39,633 nucleotides of DNA from Nitrospirota bacterium (GTDB lineage: Bacteria; Nitrospirota; Thermodesulfovibrionia; Thermodesulfovibrionales; SM23-35). Below the pieces are notes generated by a model. The model was given only the letters and a program-made list of their open reading frames with translations. It ran no database searches and had not been told where the DNA came from. Below are positions 22,756-32,074 of the stretch, one piece after another (the first letter of the stretch is position 1; the number at the start of each line of letters is the position of its first letter). The position numbers and the translations under genes were made by a program. The stretch spans positions 1 through 39,633 of the forward strand of contig JBFMCL010000001.1 of NCBI GenBank assembly GCA_040754395.1, in the 5' to 3' direction.

Positions 22756-23205
22756 TTATTGCTCGGGATGTTTTGGGGGAGCTTCGTTCAGGACAAGCCA
22801 GTACAATCCGAGTTGTCCCACGGTTTCCACAAACTCATCGAATTTCACCGGCTTGCGGATATAGCTGTTGGCACCCAGCTTATATCCTGCAATCAGATCG
22901 CTTTCTTCCTTTGATGATGTCAGGATCACCACCGGCAGGAGCTGTGTCCTTTCATCCTCACGGATGCGTTTTAACACCTCAAGCTCATCGATTTTCGGCA
23001 GTTTCAGGTCAAGAAGTATGAGCTCAGGCAAAATGCTCGTGTCACGCCCCTGAAAAGCGCCTGTGCCGAAAAGATAATCAAGGGCTTCAACGCCATCGGT
23101 TGCAACTATGAGTTCATTCAGGATATTGTTTTTCTTGAAGGCACGGAGCGTTAAATCGACATCGTCAGGGTTGTCTTCAACCAGTAAAATAATCCTTTGG
23201 TACAT
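22756..23205 (-). CDS. Single-domain response regulator, Rcp1-like
   Basis: This 149-residue receiver domain has no output module. Phosphorylation residues are in place: the acidic pair in LLVEDNPDDVDL, the phospho-acceptor Asp in ILLDLKLPK, the Thr in VVILTSS and the Lys in YIRKPVKF. The LTLRAFKKNNILNEL...GVEALDYLFGTGAF pattern is that of the Rcp1 subgroup that partners with PAS or phytochrome-type kinases. It follows the histidine kinase at 23275 on the same strand after 69 bp and is very probably its target. With no DNA-binding domain it must act by protein contact. Confidence 0.9.
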   Translation of the reverse strand: MYQRIILLVEDNPDDVDLTLRAFKKNNILNELIVATDGVEALDYLFGTGAFQGRDTSILPELILLDLKLPKIDELEVLKRIREDERTQLLPVVILTSSKEESDLIAGYKLGANSYIRKPVKFDEFVETVGQLGLYWLVLNEAPPKHPEQ

Positions 23206-23274
23206 GGTATCCCCCTCCCCGGAAACCTCCGCCTATCAACGGTTATGGAGAATTTTTGCACAAATTATACCTCA

Positions 23275-25767
23275 TTACAGTGCAAAATAAAATGTTGCTC
23301 CCCTTCCCTCCTCGCTTTCAGCCCACACCTGTCCTCCGTGACGCTGGATAATCCGGTAAACAATCGCAAGGCCGACCCCTGTCCCCGGAAATTCTGCCTG
23401 GGTATGGAGACGCTGAAACGGATCGAACAGTTTCACGGCATACTTCATGTTAAACCCTGCACCGTTGTCGCGAATGAAGCAGACTTTTCTCTCTTTGTAC
23501 TCTGTGGTACCGAACTGAATCAACGGTTCCGTGTTCCTGGCCGAAAACTTCCAGGCATTATTCAGCAGATTTTCGAGCATGATCCGCAGCAAACGGAAAT
23601 CACCGTTTACTATCACACCATCCTCGATGACACACTTCATGTCACGCCCGGGATGTGCTGCCATAAGGTCAGCGGTGATGGCTCTGACGAGCGCACTGAG
23701 GTCAACTTCCTCATGTTTCATTTCATACCGGGCAACCCTGGACAGGTTCAGCATGTCGTCAATCAGTTGTCCCATGTGCTGGCTTGCCCTGCGGATGCGC
23801 TGAAGGTAGTCAATGCCCTCCGTGTCCAGCCTGTCAGCAAAGTCTTCCTGGATTGCCTGGCTAAAGCCGTCTATGCTCCTCAGGGGAGCACGGAGGTCGT
23901 GGGATACGGAATAACTGAACGCCTCCAGTTCTCTGTTTGCTGTCTCAAGCTGTCTCGTCCGGAGTGCAACACGCTGCTCCAGTTCCTCATTCAGGGCATG
24001 GAGTTCCTCCTCTGTCTTTTTTCGTTTGCTGATATCTATTCCTGTCCCGATCAGGTAGCTGTGGGTACTGGAAACAAAACGCAGCCCTGTGAAGAAATAA
24101 GGAGTCCTGCTTCCGTCCTTTGACACCAAATTCGCTTCAATTACTGATTCACCCTGGGCAAAGACTTCTTCGACAGCCTTCCCAATCAGAATATTTTCCT
24201 CACCGGCAAAAAATTCCAGGGGACTCATGCGTGATATCTCTTCAGATGAATACCCGGAGACTGCCTCCAGATTCCGGTTCCATCGAAGGAACCGATTGTT
24301 CTCGTCAAAAAGATAAAAGACTCCCGGCAGGCTGTTGATCACTGAGTCAGAGAGTTTCTTTTCTTCAAGGATCCTGAATTCAGCCTCTTTGCGCTCGCTG
24401 ATTTCGCGTATGATGCTCTGGAAATATTTTTTCCCCTCGATCTCGATCAGCCGGGCACTGACTTCCACAGGAAATACCGTCTTATCCTTTTTCTGATGGT
24501 ACGTCTCATATACAAGACCACCAGACTCATGCAGTTCCCTTAGGCGGTAGTCCAGATCCGATAACGCCTCCGAGGCCCGTATATCCTGTATATTCATCTG
24601 CAGCAGTTCATCCCGGGAATACCCGTAGGCTGAGACCGCCCGTTCGTTTACCTCAGTAAGGCGTCCGTTTGTATCCATAAGCAGGATGATGTCATTGGCA
24701 TATTTGGTCAGGTACTCATAGTGCTGTATGAGCGCAACCCTTTCCAGTTCCGCCTCATACTGCTGACGATAAAAACTTGCCCGCTGGTTTCTCCAGATAA
24801 ACCCGAGCACCGCTCCTGCACTAATAATAAACACGTTTACCAGCACGAGCGTAAACCAGAAATGTTCGCGGACCGTTGCAAAGACCTCATCCTGATCAAC
24901 CTTGGCTATCAGAAACCATGGAGAATCCGGGATCATCCTCGTTGCTACGAGCACGGGGACTCCCCGGTAGTCAATGCCCTCTGCCACTCCTTCAATCCCT
25001 CCCCTGACCATGGCCAGCACGTGATCCTTTCCAGGGTCAGATACACGGAGATCCAACGCCGTGTTCTTCCTGTGCCTGAGTTCATTCAGATAGACGATTT
25101 CATTGTCTTCCCTGCGGACCATTATTGTCTCGGCAGTGGCACTGCCCGTTGGCCATGATTGGATAAGCGCATAAAGGAACTCCTGCGGATCAATCCGCAG
25201 CAGGAAGGCCCCGATTGGAACATTCTTCTGTCTATGGGAAGCTACAACCGGCACCACAAGAGTAAGCCTGATAAGATTCGTGGTCTTGCTCCTGTACAGG
25301 TCTGAGAAGACCACCTGCCTCTTTTGGAGCGCCTCCGCTGCCAGCCGTTTTGCATCAGGGCCAAGCATTTCCTTTTCGCCAGTCGCCGATATCCGGATAT
25401 TTCCCGTTCCATCAAGAAGCAGGATATTATGATATGAATACTGTTGCTTAAAGCACTGCAGCCAGTTCAGTATTTCCCGTTCATGCAACGCTGTCCCGGG
25501 GCGCTCAAGAAATTCCCTCACATAGTCGTTCATTAACCGGTTGCCAAAGATAATTCCTGCATCACCCAGCCGCTCCTTCCGCCAGTTTGCGATCTGGTTA
25601 ACCTTCAGGTCAGCGATTGCCGCAAGTTCATCCTGTTTCCCCAGCCTGATATGTTCCCTCTGGTGGACATAATACTGATATCCGGCAAGACAGAAACTGA
25701 CAGAGAGAATACAAAAGATGAGAATCAGATGATACGGGATAGCCTGATATCGGGTTTTCTGCGACAT
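23275..25767 (-). CDS. Membrane sensor histidine kinase with two PAS domains
   Basis: This is an 830-residue hybrid of sensing and kinase parts. Membrane segments at about residues 11-30 and 308-332 frame an extracytoplasmic sensor of about 275 residues (Cache-like by length and pattern; not certain). Two PAS domains follow (about 350-470, with DIILLMDTNGRLTEVNERAV and a PAC-like SIIREISERKEAE; about 480-595, with GVFYLFDENNRFLRWNRNLE). After a coiled coil comes the HisKA H-box FSYSVSHDLRAPLRSIDGF. The ATPase domain has N box ENLLNNAWKFSA, G1 DNGAGFNM and G2 GTGVGLAIV. It precedes its likely response regulator on the same strand. The signal is unknown. Confidence 0.92.
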   Translation of the reverse strand: MSQKTRYQAIPYHLILIFCILSVSFCLAGYQYYVHQREHIRLGKQDELAAIADLKVNQIANWRKERLGDAGIIFGNRLMNDYVREFLERPGTALHEREILNWLQCFKQQYSYHNILLLDGTGNIRISATGEKEMLGPDAKRLAAEALQKRQVVFSDLYRSKTTNLIRLTLVVPVVASHRQKNVPIGAFLLRIDPQEFLYALIQSWPTGSATAETIMVRREDNEIVYLNELRHRKNTALDLRVSDPGKDHVLAMVRGGIEGVAEGIDYRGVPVLVATRMIPDSPWFLIAKVDQDEVFATVREHFWFTLVLVNVFIISAGAVLGFIWRNQRASFYRQQYEAELERVALIQHYEYLTKYANDIILLMDTNGRLTEVNERAVSAYGYSRDELLQMNIQDIRASEALSDLDYRLRELHESGGLVYETYHQKKDKTVFPVEVSARLIEIEGKKYFQSIIREISERKEAEFRILEEKKLSDSVINSLPGVFYLFDENNRFLRWNRNLEAVSGYSSEEISRMSPLEFFAGEENILIGKAVEEVFAQGESVIEANLVSKDGSRTPYFFTGLRFVSSTHSYLIGTGIDISKRKKTEEELHALNEELEQRVALRTRQLETANRELEAFSYSVSHDLRAPLRSIDGFSQAIQEDFADRLDTEGIDYLQRIRRASQHMGQLIDDMLNLSRVARYEMKHEEVDLSALVRAITADLMAAHPGRDMKCVIEDGVIVNGDFRLLRIMLENLLNNAWKFSARNTEPLIQFGTTEYKERKVCFIRDNGAGFNMKYAVKLFDPFQRLHTQAEFPGTGVGLAIVYRIIQRHGGQVWAESEEGRGATFYFAL

Positions 25768-25872
25768 AGTATAATTGTAGCAGAGACTACTGTTCCGTGA
25801 GTGACGATGCTTAAAAAAATTGTTTAGTCAACGCGATCAATCAGGAGCTATCCATCAATAGCTGCGGACCGG

Positions 25873-28509
25873 CTATGCCCGGACTTCTACAGCTGACTCT
25901 TTGGAGAAGGTGAGCCGCTCCTCGTCAAAGCCGACCACAACCGTATCCCCTTCCCTGAATGTCCGGTCAAGGATCTTCATTGCAAGGGGATTAAGGATTT
26001 CCTTCTGCAACGCCCTCTTCAGCGGTCTTGCCCCGAAAATGGGATCAAACCCGATATCCGCAAAATATTCCTTTGCACTGTCTGTTAGCTGCACTTCCAC
26101 ATTCTTCTCCCTGATGAACCGCTTCATCCTGTCGACCTGTATTGCGACAATCTGCTTGAGAATATCCCTGGTCAACGGATTGAATACCAGGACCTCATCG
26201 ACCCTGTTCAGGAATTCAGGCCTGAAAAACATCTTCAGGTCTGCCATGATTTTCTCCTTCAATTCCTCGTTGTTGATAACCCAGTAGGCATCAGGTCTCT
26301 TTGCCCTTTCTTCGAGCATTTCCTGTATATGTCCACTGCCGATATTCGATGTCATGATCACCACACTGTTCCTGAAGTCGACCGTCCTGCCGTGGCTGTC
26401 CGTAAGCCTTCCGTCATCAAGAAGCTGCAGCAGGAGATTGAATACCTCCGGATGCGCCTTTTCAACCTCATCGAACAGGACTACTGAATACGGTTTCCTT
26501 CGCACAGCCTCTGTGAGTTGTCCTCCCTCTTCGTAGCCCACATATCCGGGAGGTGCTCCGATAAGCCGTGAGACCGTATGCCGTTCCTGATATTCAGACA
26601 TGTCTATCCTGACCATCGCATTTTCATCATCGAATAAAAATTCCGCAAGGGCCCGCGCCAGTTCGGTCTTCCCTACGCCGGTCGGCCCGAGGAATATGAA
26701 TGATCCGATAGGTCTGTTGGGATCCTGTATTCCCGCACGCGCCCTTCTCACGGCATTTGATACGGCTTCAACCGCTTCATCCTGTCCTACAACTCTCTGC
26801 CTGAGGCGCTCGTCCATGTGAATGAGTTTCTGTACCTCGCCCTCAAGCATACGGCTGACCGGTATCCCGGTCCATTTGGAAACAACCTCTGCAATATCCT
26901 CTTCGTCAACTTCTTCCTTGAGCATCTTCCTTCTCGTTTGGGCATCAAGAAGCTTCCTGTTGTCGTCATCAAGCGCTTTCTGGAGCTCAGGCAGTTTCCC
27001 GTATTTCAGCTCTGCTGCCTTTGCAAGGTCCCCTTCGCGTTCAGCCCTCTCGGTCTCTGTCTTCGTCTTTTCGATCTGCTCCTTGTGTCCCCTGATACCG
27101 GCAATGATTTCCTTCTCGCTCATCCACTGCGCCCTCAACTCATTACGTTTCACCTGGAGCTCAGCTATTTCCCTTTTTATCTTGTCGAGTTTCTCCCTTG
27201 ATTCCTTTGAATCCTCCTTCATCACCGCCTGTTTCTCGATCTCGTACTGCCGCAGTTTTCTTTCTATCTCATCCAGCTCGATCGGCATGCTGTCAATCTC
27301 CATCCTGAGTTTCGATGCAGACTCATCAATAAGGTCGATCGCCTTGTCCGGAAGGAACCGGTCGGTAATATAGCGGTTCGAAAGAACTGCAGCAGCGATC
27401 AGCGCGGCATCTTTTATCTTGACCCCGTGGTGGACCTCATAGCGCTCTTTCAGTCCCCGCAGGATAGAAATCGTATCCTCAACACCCGGCTCCTTAATCA
27501 GGATGGGCTGGAACCTTCTCTCGAGTGCAGGGTCTTTTTCGATATGCTTCCTGTACTCATCAATTGTCGTCGCGCCGACGCACCTGAGATCGCCCCTTGC
27601 GAGTGCAGGCTTGAGCATGTTTGATGCATCAATCGCACCCTCTGCTGCACCGGCTCCCACAAGGGTATGCAGTTCATCGATAAAAAGGATGACCCTGCCC
27701 TCTGCCTGTTCAATATCCTTGAGTACAGCCTTCAGCCTGTCCTCGAACTCGCCCCTGAATTTTGACCCCGCGACAATAGCGCCCATGTCGAGGGCTACCA
27801 CTTTCTTCTGCTTCAGTGTTTCAGGTACGTCTCCTGCAACGATTCGCTGCGCAAGCCCCTCAGCGATGGCGGTCTTCCCGACGCCCGGTTCCCCGATCAG
27901 AACAGGGTTATTTTTTGTCCTCCGGGAAAGCACCTGGATGATTCTTCTTATTTCGTCATCCCTCCCTATGACCGGGTCGAGCTTTCCTTTTTGCGCGAGT
28001 TCGGTAAGATCACGGCTGAACCGTTTCAGCGCCTGATATTTGTCTTCCGGATTTGGGTCTATAACACGCTGAGCCCCTCTGATCTCTCTCATTGCAGCAC
28101 GCGCCTTATCTGCTGTTGCGCCATACCGTGTTAACAGGTCAGAGCATGGTCCGCCTATTGAAATAAGCGCGATAAGAAGATGTTCTACGCTGACATATTC
28201 ATCCTGCAGATGGCCTGCGCTTTTTCGGGCATTCTCGAAAACTTCCTTCAGTCTCGGTGAAATATACATCTGCCCTACAGGTGTCGCCCCGACTACCTTG
28301 GGAAATCTGTCAACCGCCCCTTCAGAATCCTTGCGGAGCATTTCGATATTGACCCCGATCTGTCTCAGTATCTGAGAGGCAACTCCTTCCTCATCTGCAA
28401 GGAGAGCCCAAAGGAGATGCTCAGCGTCTATCTGCTGGTTCCCTTTTCTCTCGGCAAACTGCTTCGCCTCCTGTACCGCCTCCTGGCTCTTTATGGTAAA
28501 TTTTTCCAT
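25873..28509 (-). CDS. clpB: Disaggregase ClpB
   Basis: This 878-residue Hsp100 disaggregase rescues aggregated proteins together with DnaK/DnaJ. The N domain (about 1-150) begins [22 protein letters not shown]1 has Walker A GEPGVGKT (about 205) and Walker [10 protein letters not shown]. The coiled-coil middle domain that marks ClpB rather than ClpA/C spans about 410-530 ([17 protein letters not shown]). NBD2 has GPTGVGKTE and [12 protein letters not shown]. It is downstream of dnaJ and hspR on the same strand with a gap of about 145 bp, so it is likely in the HspR regulon by read-through. No separate HAIR element was seen in the gap. GGAGG precedes the ATG. Confidence 0.97.
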   Translation of the reverse strand: MEKFTIKSQEAVQEAKQFAERKGNQQIDAEHLLWALLADEEGVASQILRQIGVNIEMLRKDSEGAVDRFPKVVGATPVGQMYISPRLKEVFENARKSAGHLQDEYVSVEHLLIALISIGGPCSDLLTRYGATADKARAAMREIRGAQRVIDPNPEDKYQALKRFSRDLTELAQKGKLDPVIGRDDEIRRIIQVLSRRTKNNPVLIGEPGVGKTAIAEGLAQRIVAGDVPETLKQKKVVALDMGAIVAGSKFRGEFEDRLKAVLKDIEQAEGRVILFIDELHTLVGAGAAEGAIDASNMLKPALARGDLRCVGATTIDEYRKHIEKDPALERRFQPILIKEPGVEDTISILRGLKERYEVHHGVKIKDAALIAAAVLSNRYITDRFLPDKAIDLIDESASKLRMEIDSMPIELDEIERKLRQYEIEKQAVMKEDSKESREKLDKIKREIAELQVKRNELRAQWMSEKEIIAGIRGHKEQIEKTKTETERAEREGDLAKAAELKYGKLPELQKALDDDNRKLLDAQTRRKMLKEEVDEEDIAEVVSKWTGIPVSRMLEGEVQKLIHMDERLRQRVVGQDEAVEAVSNAVRRARAGIQDPNRPIGSFIFLGPTGVGKTELARALAEFLFDDENAMVRIDMSEYQERHTVSRLIGAPPGYVGYEEGGQLTEAVRRKPYSVVLFDEVEKAHPEVFNLLLQLLDDGRLTDSHGRTVDFRNSVVIMTSNIGSGHIQEMLEERAKRPDAYWVINNEELKEKIMADLKMFFRPEFLNRVDEVLVFNPLTRDILKQIVAIQVDRMKRFIREKNVEVQLTDSAKEYFADIGFDPIFGARPLKRALQKEILNPLAMKILDRTFREGDTVVVGFDEERLTFSKESAVEVRA

Positions 28510-28652
28510 ACAAATCCTCCTTTATCTGAACTGCTTCCTATCCTTTCGGGACTGCAGAAACAATTTCTTTCTGTACTGCATGCATTTCTACTGCATACGG
28601 TATTCAATTGCATAGTCTCCGGGTTCGTGCGGTCGCCAGATGCAGGACCACG

Positions 28653-29003
28653 TTATTCCTCACGAAAAATCCTTTTTACCCTTTTAACAAACTCTCTTCT
28701 TGTATCGTCTTCAAGATAATGCAACATCTCTTCCATTTCTCTCTGGAAGGCCTCAAGCCTGTGTCTGAGCCTCAGGATAATCTCCACCCCTGACCTGTTT
28801 ACGCCGAGTTCCCGTGTCAGCCGGAGAATCATTGCGAGTTTTTCAACATCCTCCTGGGAATAGAGTCTTGACCTCTTTGTCCTGTGAGGGGTTATCAGGC
28901 CTTCCCGCTCATACAGCCTGAGGGTCTGGGGATGCACCTTGAGCATCCTCGATACCACGCTGATCATATAAACAGGCTGTTTTTTGTCTCTGGAATCAAT
29001 CAT
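28653..29003 (-). CDS. hspR: MerR-family heat-shock repressor HspR
   Basis: This 116-residue MerR-type winged-helix protein has the HspR start [33 protein letters not shown] and [35 protein letters not shown] short coiled C-terminal tail ([16 protein letters not shown]) follows. HspR represses chaperone operons by binding HAIR inverted repeats, usually with DnaK as corepressor. Its start overlaps the dnaJ stop by 4 bases (ATGA), and a HAIR-like element lies over the dnaJ promoter, so it should regulate its own operon. Confidence 0.92.
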   Translation of the reverse strand: MIDSRDKKQPVYMISVVSRMLKVHPQTLRLYEREGLITPHRTKRSRLYSQEDVEKLAMILRLTRELGVNRSGVEIILRLRHRLEAFQREMEEMLHYLEDDTRREFVKRVKRIFREE

Positions 29004-30091
29004 CGTCTCAACAGCCCCTTTCTTGGATCCTCTTTATATAGCGCTGCAACCTGTTTGATCGCATCTTTTGCGCCGCTGTCCAAATCCTTCGGAACAACGA
29101 TTTTTATATCCACATACTGGTTTCCCCTCACGCCGGTCTTCGGGTTCGGGAAACCCTTTCCTGAAAGCTTCAACCGTTGTCCTCCCTGCACTCCTGCGGG
29201 CAATGTCATCGCGGCGATACCATCGATAGTCGGGACTTCGATCCTTGCACCGAGCACCGCCTCGCCGAAGGTAACCGGAAGGTCAAGGAAAATATCCTCC
29301 CCCTTCCGTTTAAAGGTGGGATGCGGCCTTACGGTTATCTCTATCAACAGGTCTCCTGCAGGGCCGCCGCCTTCTCCTGCCCCCCCTTTTCCCCGTATTT
29401 TGACCCTTGATCCGGTGTCCGCACCTCTCGGTATCTTGACCTTCAGGGTTTCAGCCTGAATTGTTTTTCCCTGCCCGCCACATGCTCCGCAGACCCTGGT
29501 TATTTTCCTTCCTGTGCCTCCGCATGCACTGCACGCCTGGGACATCTTGAAAAACCCTTTTGAGGTCTGTGTGCTCCCAGTCCCCTTGCATGCACTGCAC
29601 GCCTGGGACGATTCAGCACCGGTGCCGCCGCATTTTGGGCAGGGAACATGACGATTGAACACAATCTGCTTCGTTACTCCGGAAAATGCCTCTTCAAGTG
29701 TGAGTTCAAGTCCCATAAGCAAGTCCGAACCTTTGCCAAAATGCGTTTCTGTCCTCCCCCGGGCCCCGAAGAGGTCGGAAAAAACGTCCCCAAAGCTCCC
29801 GAAGTCAAAGGTCTCGCGCTGACCATATGTCCTGAAGCCTTCAAATCCCGGCCCTCCGGCCCCGAACGGTGAACTGCCGAACTGGTCATACTCTGCCCTC
29901 TTTTTCGCATCTCTTAGCACCTCATACGCCTCATTCACTTCCTTGAATTTCTGTTCAGCCACCTTGTCACCGGGATTGAGGTCGGGATGATACTTGCGGG
30001 CGAGTTTTCTGAATGCCTTTTTTATCTCATCCTGCGAGGAATTCTTGTCCACCCCGAGGACCCTGTAAAAGTCTTTCACATCAGAAGCCAT
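29000..30091 (-). CDS. dnaJ: Chaperone DnaJ
   Basis: This 363-residue Hsp40 co-chaperone stimulates the DnaK ATPase. The J domain (about 1-70) has the HPD loop in [12 protein letters not shown] Gly/Phe region follows. The zinc-finger region carries four motifs, [24 protein letters not shown] and CGACGGQG, so it is type I. The C-terminal substrate-binding domains end normally. The start is the ATG at 30091 ([13 protein letters not shown]), because GGAGGA lies 3 bases before it; an ATG at 30106 is upstream of that ribosome site. It is the first gene of dnaJ-hspR-clpB. dnaK and grpE are not in the window. Confidence 0.95.
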   Translation of the reverse strand: MASDVKDFYRVLGVDKNSSQDEIKKAFRKLARKYHPDLNPGDKVAEQKFKEVNEAYEVLRDAKKRAEYDQFGSSPFGAGGPGFEGFRTYGQRETFDFGSFGDVFSDLFGARGRTETHFGKGSDLLMGLELTLEEAFSGVTKQIVFNRHVPCPKCGGTGAESSQACSACKGTGSTQTSKGFFKMSQACSACGGTGRKITRVCGACGGQGKTIQAETLKVKIPRGADTGSRVKIRGKGGAGEGGGPAGDLLIEITVRPHPTFKRKGEDIFLDLPVTFGEAVLGARIEVPTIDGIAAMTLPAGVQGGQRLKLSGKGFPNPKTGVRGNQYVDIKIVVPKDLDSGAKDAIKQVAALYKEDPRKGLLRR

Positions 30092-30113
30092 TGTTCCTCC
30101 AATCAACTATCAT

Positions 30114-30142
30114 ATAATATAAGTTGAGTAACTTTTTGTCAA
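30114..30142 (-). promoter_or_regulatory. Sigma-70 promoter of dnaJ-hspR-clpB
   Basis: On the minus strand TTGACA (30142-30137), a 17-base spacer and TATTAT (30119-30114) lie about 20 bases before the dnaJ ATG. Confidence 0.65.
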
Positions 30143-30143
30143 G
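30123..30143 (-). promoter_or_regulatory. HAIR-like HspR operator over the dnaJ promoter
   Basis: On the minus strand CTTGACA-N7-ACTCAAC matches the HspR operator consensus CTTGAGT-N7-ACTCAAG at 11 of 14 arm positions with the exact 7-base spacing. It covers the -35 box and most of the spacer, so a bound HspR would block RNA polymerase. Confidence 0.6.
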
Positions 30144-30290
30144 TTAACTATAATGGTGTTAGTTATATCAGCGGAATACCTCTGCGGAAAAGAATTTGTT
30201 TTTTTGGGGTATATTCTGTGATAAACTTTAAACAGATTTGCTGCGGACTGCAGTATTTATCTCGTTCTGCAGTCGGCAAGAGGAGTCGCT

Positions 30291-30740
30291 TTGGACAGCA
30301 TCGGTAATACAGGAAACCTGAACAGCCGCAGAGGGCATGGAATGCACACTGAACATGCCTTGAACATCCTCATCATGGATGATGATGAGATATTCTGCAA
30401 CTTTATCAGCCGGGCATTGAACCGCCTGGGATACTATGTGCGTTTTGCCCCTGAAGGAGCAGAAGCGCTGCGTATGTATGAAAAAGCGCGGAAAGATGGC
30501 GAGGCATTTGATGTGGTGATCCTGGATTTGAAAATACAGCAGGGGATGGATGGCAGTGAAGCTATCGGGAAATTCCTTGAATCCGATCCTGATGTGCGGG
30601 CGATTGTTTCGAGCGGTTACTCGAATGACCCGATGATGCTCAATTACCGTGAGTATGGATTCCGCGGAGTCCTCGCAAAACCATACAGCATTGATGACCT
30701 GTGCACCACAGTTGCAAATGTGCTCCAGGTCAAACCATAA
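30291..30740 (+). CDS. Single-domain response regulator
   Basis: This 149-residue receiver protein has ILIMDDDEIF (acidic pocket), VVILDLKIQQGMDG (phospho-Asp), IVSSGYSNDP (Ser in the Thr/Ser switch position) and LAKPYSIDDL (Lys). No output domain follows. The SSGYS and KPYS pattern resembles receivers found in hybrid kinases. The start is taken as the TTG at 30291 because GAGGAG lies 5 bases upstream; an ATG at about 30342 (MHTEHALNIL) is the alternative and loses nothing of the domain. An 8-bp inverted repeat (30246-30253 and 30267-30274) sits just before the ribosome site. An HD-domain gene follows 94 bp later. Confidence 0.85.
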   Translation: MDSIGNTGNLNSRRGHGMHTEHALNILIMDDDEIFCNFISRALNRLGYYVRFAPEGAEALRMYEKARKDGEAFDVVILDLKIQQGMDGSEAIGKFLESDPDVRAIVSSGYSNDPMMLNYREYGFRGVLAKPYSIDDLCTTVANVLQVKP

Positions 30741-30834
30741 GTTTGAGGGATAGATACTGCAGCATAAGTTGCAGCGTGCGTCATTTCCCTCCAGAATTGC
30801 GGATGCGAATTGATCCACGTATCTCTGTAAGCGC

Positions 30835-31401
30835 ATGGACCCGATACACATCATAAACAAATACTACCGTCCCGAATCAAATGCCTACAATTTTCTTGTA
30901 CAGCACAGCAGGATGGTTGCAGAAAAAGCCTCACTGATCGCCGGGAGACTGAAGCAACCTGCTCCTGATATGGAGTTTATCAGGGAGGCTTCCATGCTGC
31001 ATGATATCGGGATAGTGCTGACTGATGAACCCCGTATCGGATGTTTTGGCACAAAACCCTATATCTGCCATGGATACCTCGGCAGGGAAATCCTCGAAAA
31101 AGAAGGGCTGCCCAGACACGCCCTGGTCTGTGAGAGACACATCGGAACAGGATTATCACTTGCGGATATCGAAGAGCACGGTCTGCCTGTTCCGAAACGG
31201 GATATGAGACCTGTATCGGTTGAGGAGCAGATCATCTGTTTTGCCGACAAGTTTTTTTCGAAGAGCCCGGAATTCCTGCGCGCAGAAAAGCCGCTTGAAA
31301 GGGTAAAGCAGGATATCGCAAAATTCGGGGAAATGCACCTCCGCCAGTTTGAAGATTGGCTGAATATCTTTTGTGGTATGGAGGATGAAACCCGGGGATA
31401 A
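30835..31401 (+). CDS. HD-domain metal-dependent phosphohydrolase
   Basis: This 188-residue HD-superfamily protein has His in FLVQHSRMVAEKA, the HD pair in SMLHDIGIV, further His residues in YICHGYLG and CERHIGTG, and Asp in ICFADKFFSK. The arrangement is that of small HDIG-type hydrolases acting on nucleotides, but the substrate cannot be told from sequence. It lacks the GYP signature, so it is not an HD-GYP c-di-GMP phosphodiesterase. It lies downstream of a receiver gene in the same direction and may be part of the same unit. Confidence 0.85.
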   Translation: MDPIHIINKYYRPESNAYNFLVQHSRMVAEKASLIAGRLKQPAPDMEFIREASMLHDIGIVLTDEPRIGCFGTKPYICHGYLGREILEKEGLPRHALVCERHIGTGLSLADIEEHGLPVPKRDMRPVSVEEQIICFADKFFSKSPEFLRAEKPLERVKQDIAKFGEMHLRQFEDWLNIFCGMEDETRG

Positions 31402-31471
31402 GAGATGATACTGTATTTGTCCTGCTGCTTCCGCACATCATGAAAATCGGGGGCAAACAGGAAAAGAGAAA

Positions 31472-31999
31472 CTACCCCGGAGTTTTCCTAAAAAGAGAAA
31501 ACAGTACCACAAGGAATACCACCTGGATAATCCATCCTATGATACAGACGACAACTGCCCGAAGGGTGCTCTGATAATCAAGGGCCTGCCTGACCGCGAT
31601 GACCATGGCAACAAACATCCATACAGAGGCACCAAACATGATGATTTCCGCAATACCGGGAATAATGCCCAGCACCCGGATAATGCCGGGCGAGCTTGAA
31701 AAACCCGTAGTGCGGAGCAGTTCGGCGGGTGTCGCACTGGTCTGCCGCTCAGGGAGTATTTTTGTGCCGACGAAATATGTGAGATAGGCCCACACAAACC
31801 ATCCGGTCACCGCTCCCATGGTGCCGACCAGCATTCCGCTGAAGCCACCATAATGAAACGTCCCGATACCGGCTGCAATGCCGGAAAGAACCACGACCGC
31901 CATTGCCTGACCAAGCGCGCCTGCATCAGCTTCAACTTCTTCATACAGGCCTGCATCCAATCTGGCTGCCCTGATAATCCGGTTTCTGAATACCGTCAT
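31472..31999 (-). CDS. Yip1-like membrane protein
   Basis: This 175-residue protein has about five membrane segments starting near residue 30 (ALGQAMAVVVLSGIAAGIG, a Gly-rich MLVGTMGAVTGWFVWAYLTYF, then three more). The N-terminal FRNRIIRAARLDAGLYEEVEAD stretch preceding the membrane part is typical of bacterial Yip1-domain proteins. The function in bacteria is unknown. It is transcribed toward the HD gene and stands alone. Confidence 0.75.
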   Translation of the reverse strand: MTVFRNRIIRAARLDAGLYEEVEADAGALGQAMAVVVLSGIAAGIGTFHYGGFSGMLVGTMGAVTGWFVWAYLTYFVGTKILPERQTSATPAELLRTTGFSSSPGIIRVLGIIPGIAEIIMFGASVWMFVAMVIAVRQALDYQSTLRAVVVCIIGWIIQVVFLVVLFSLFRKTPG

Positions 32000-32074
32000 T
32001 GAATCACTTTATCCTGGAACAGGCCCCTGTATCATATGAAGATATCGCTATAAAACCTGTCATGCCGGAGGTCT

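Noticed and set aside
23197-24123. 308-residue frame opposite the histidine kinase
   Set aside because: It overlaps the kinase core on the other strand and has no recognisable domain.
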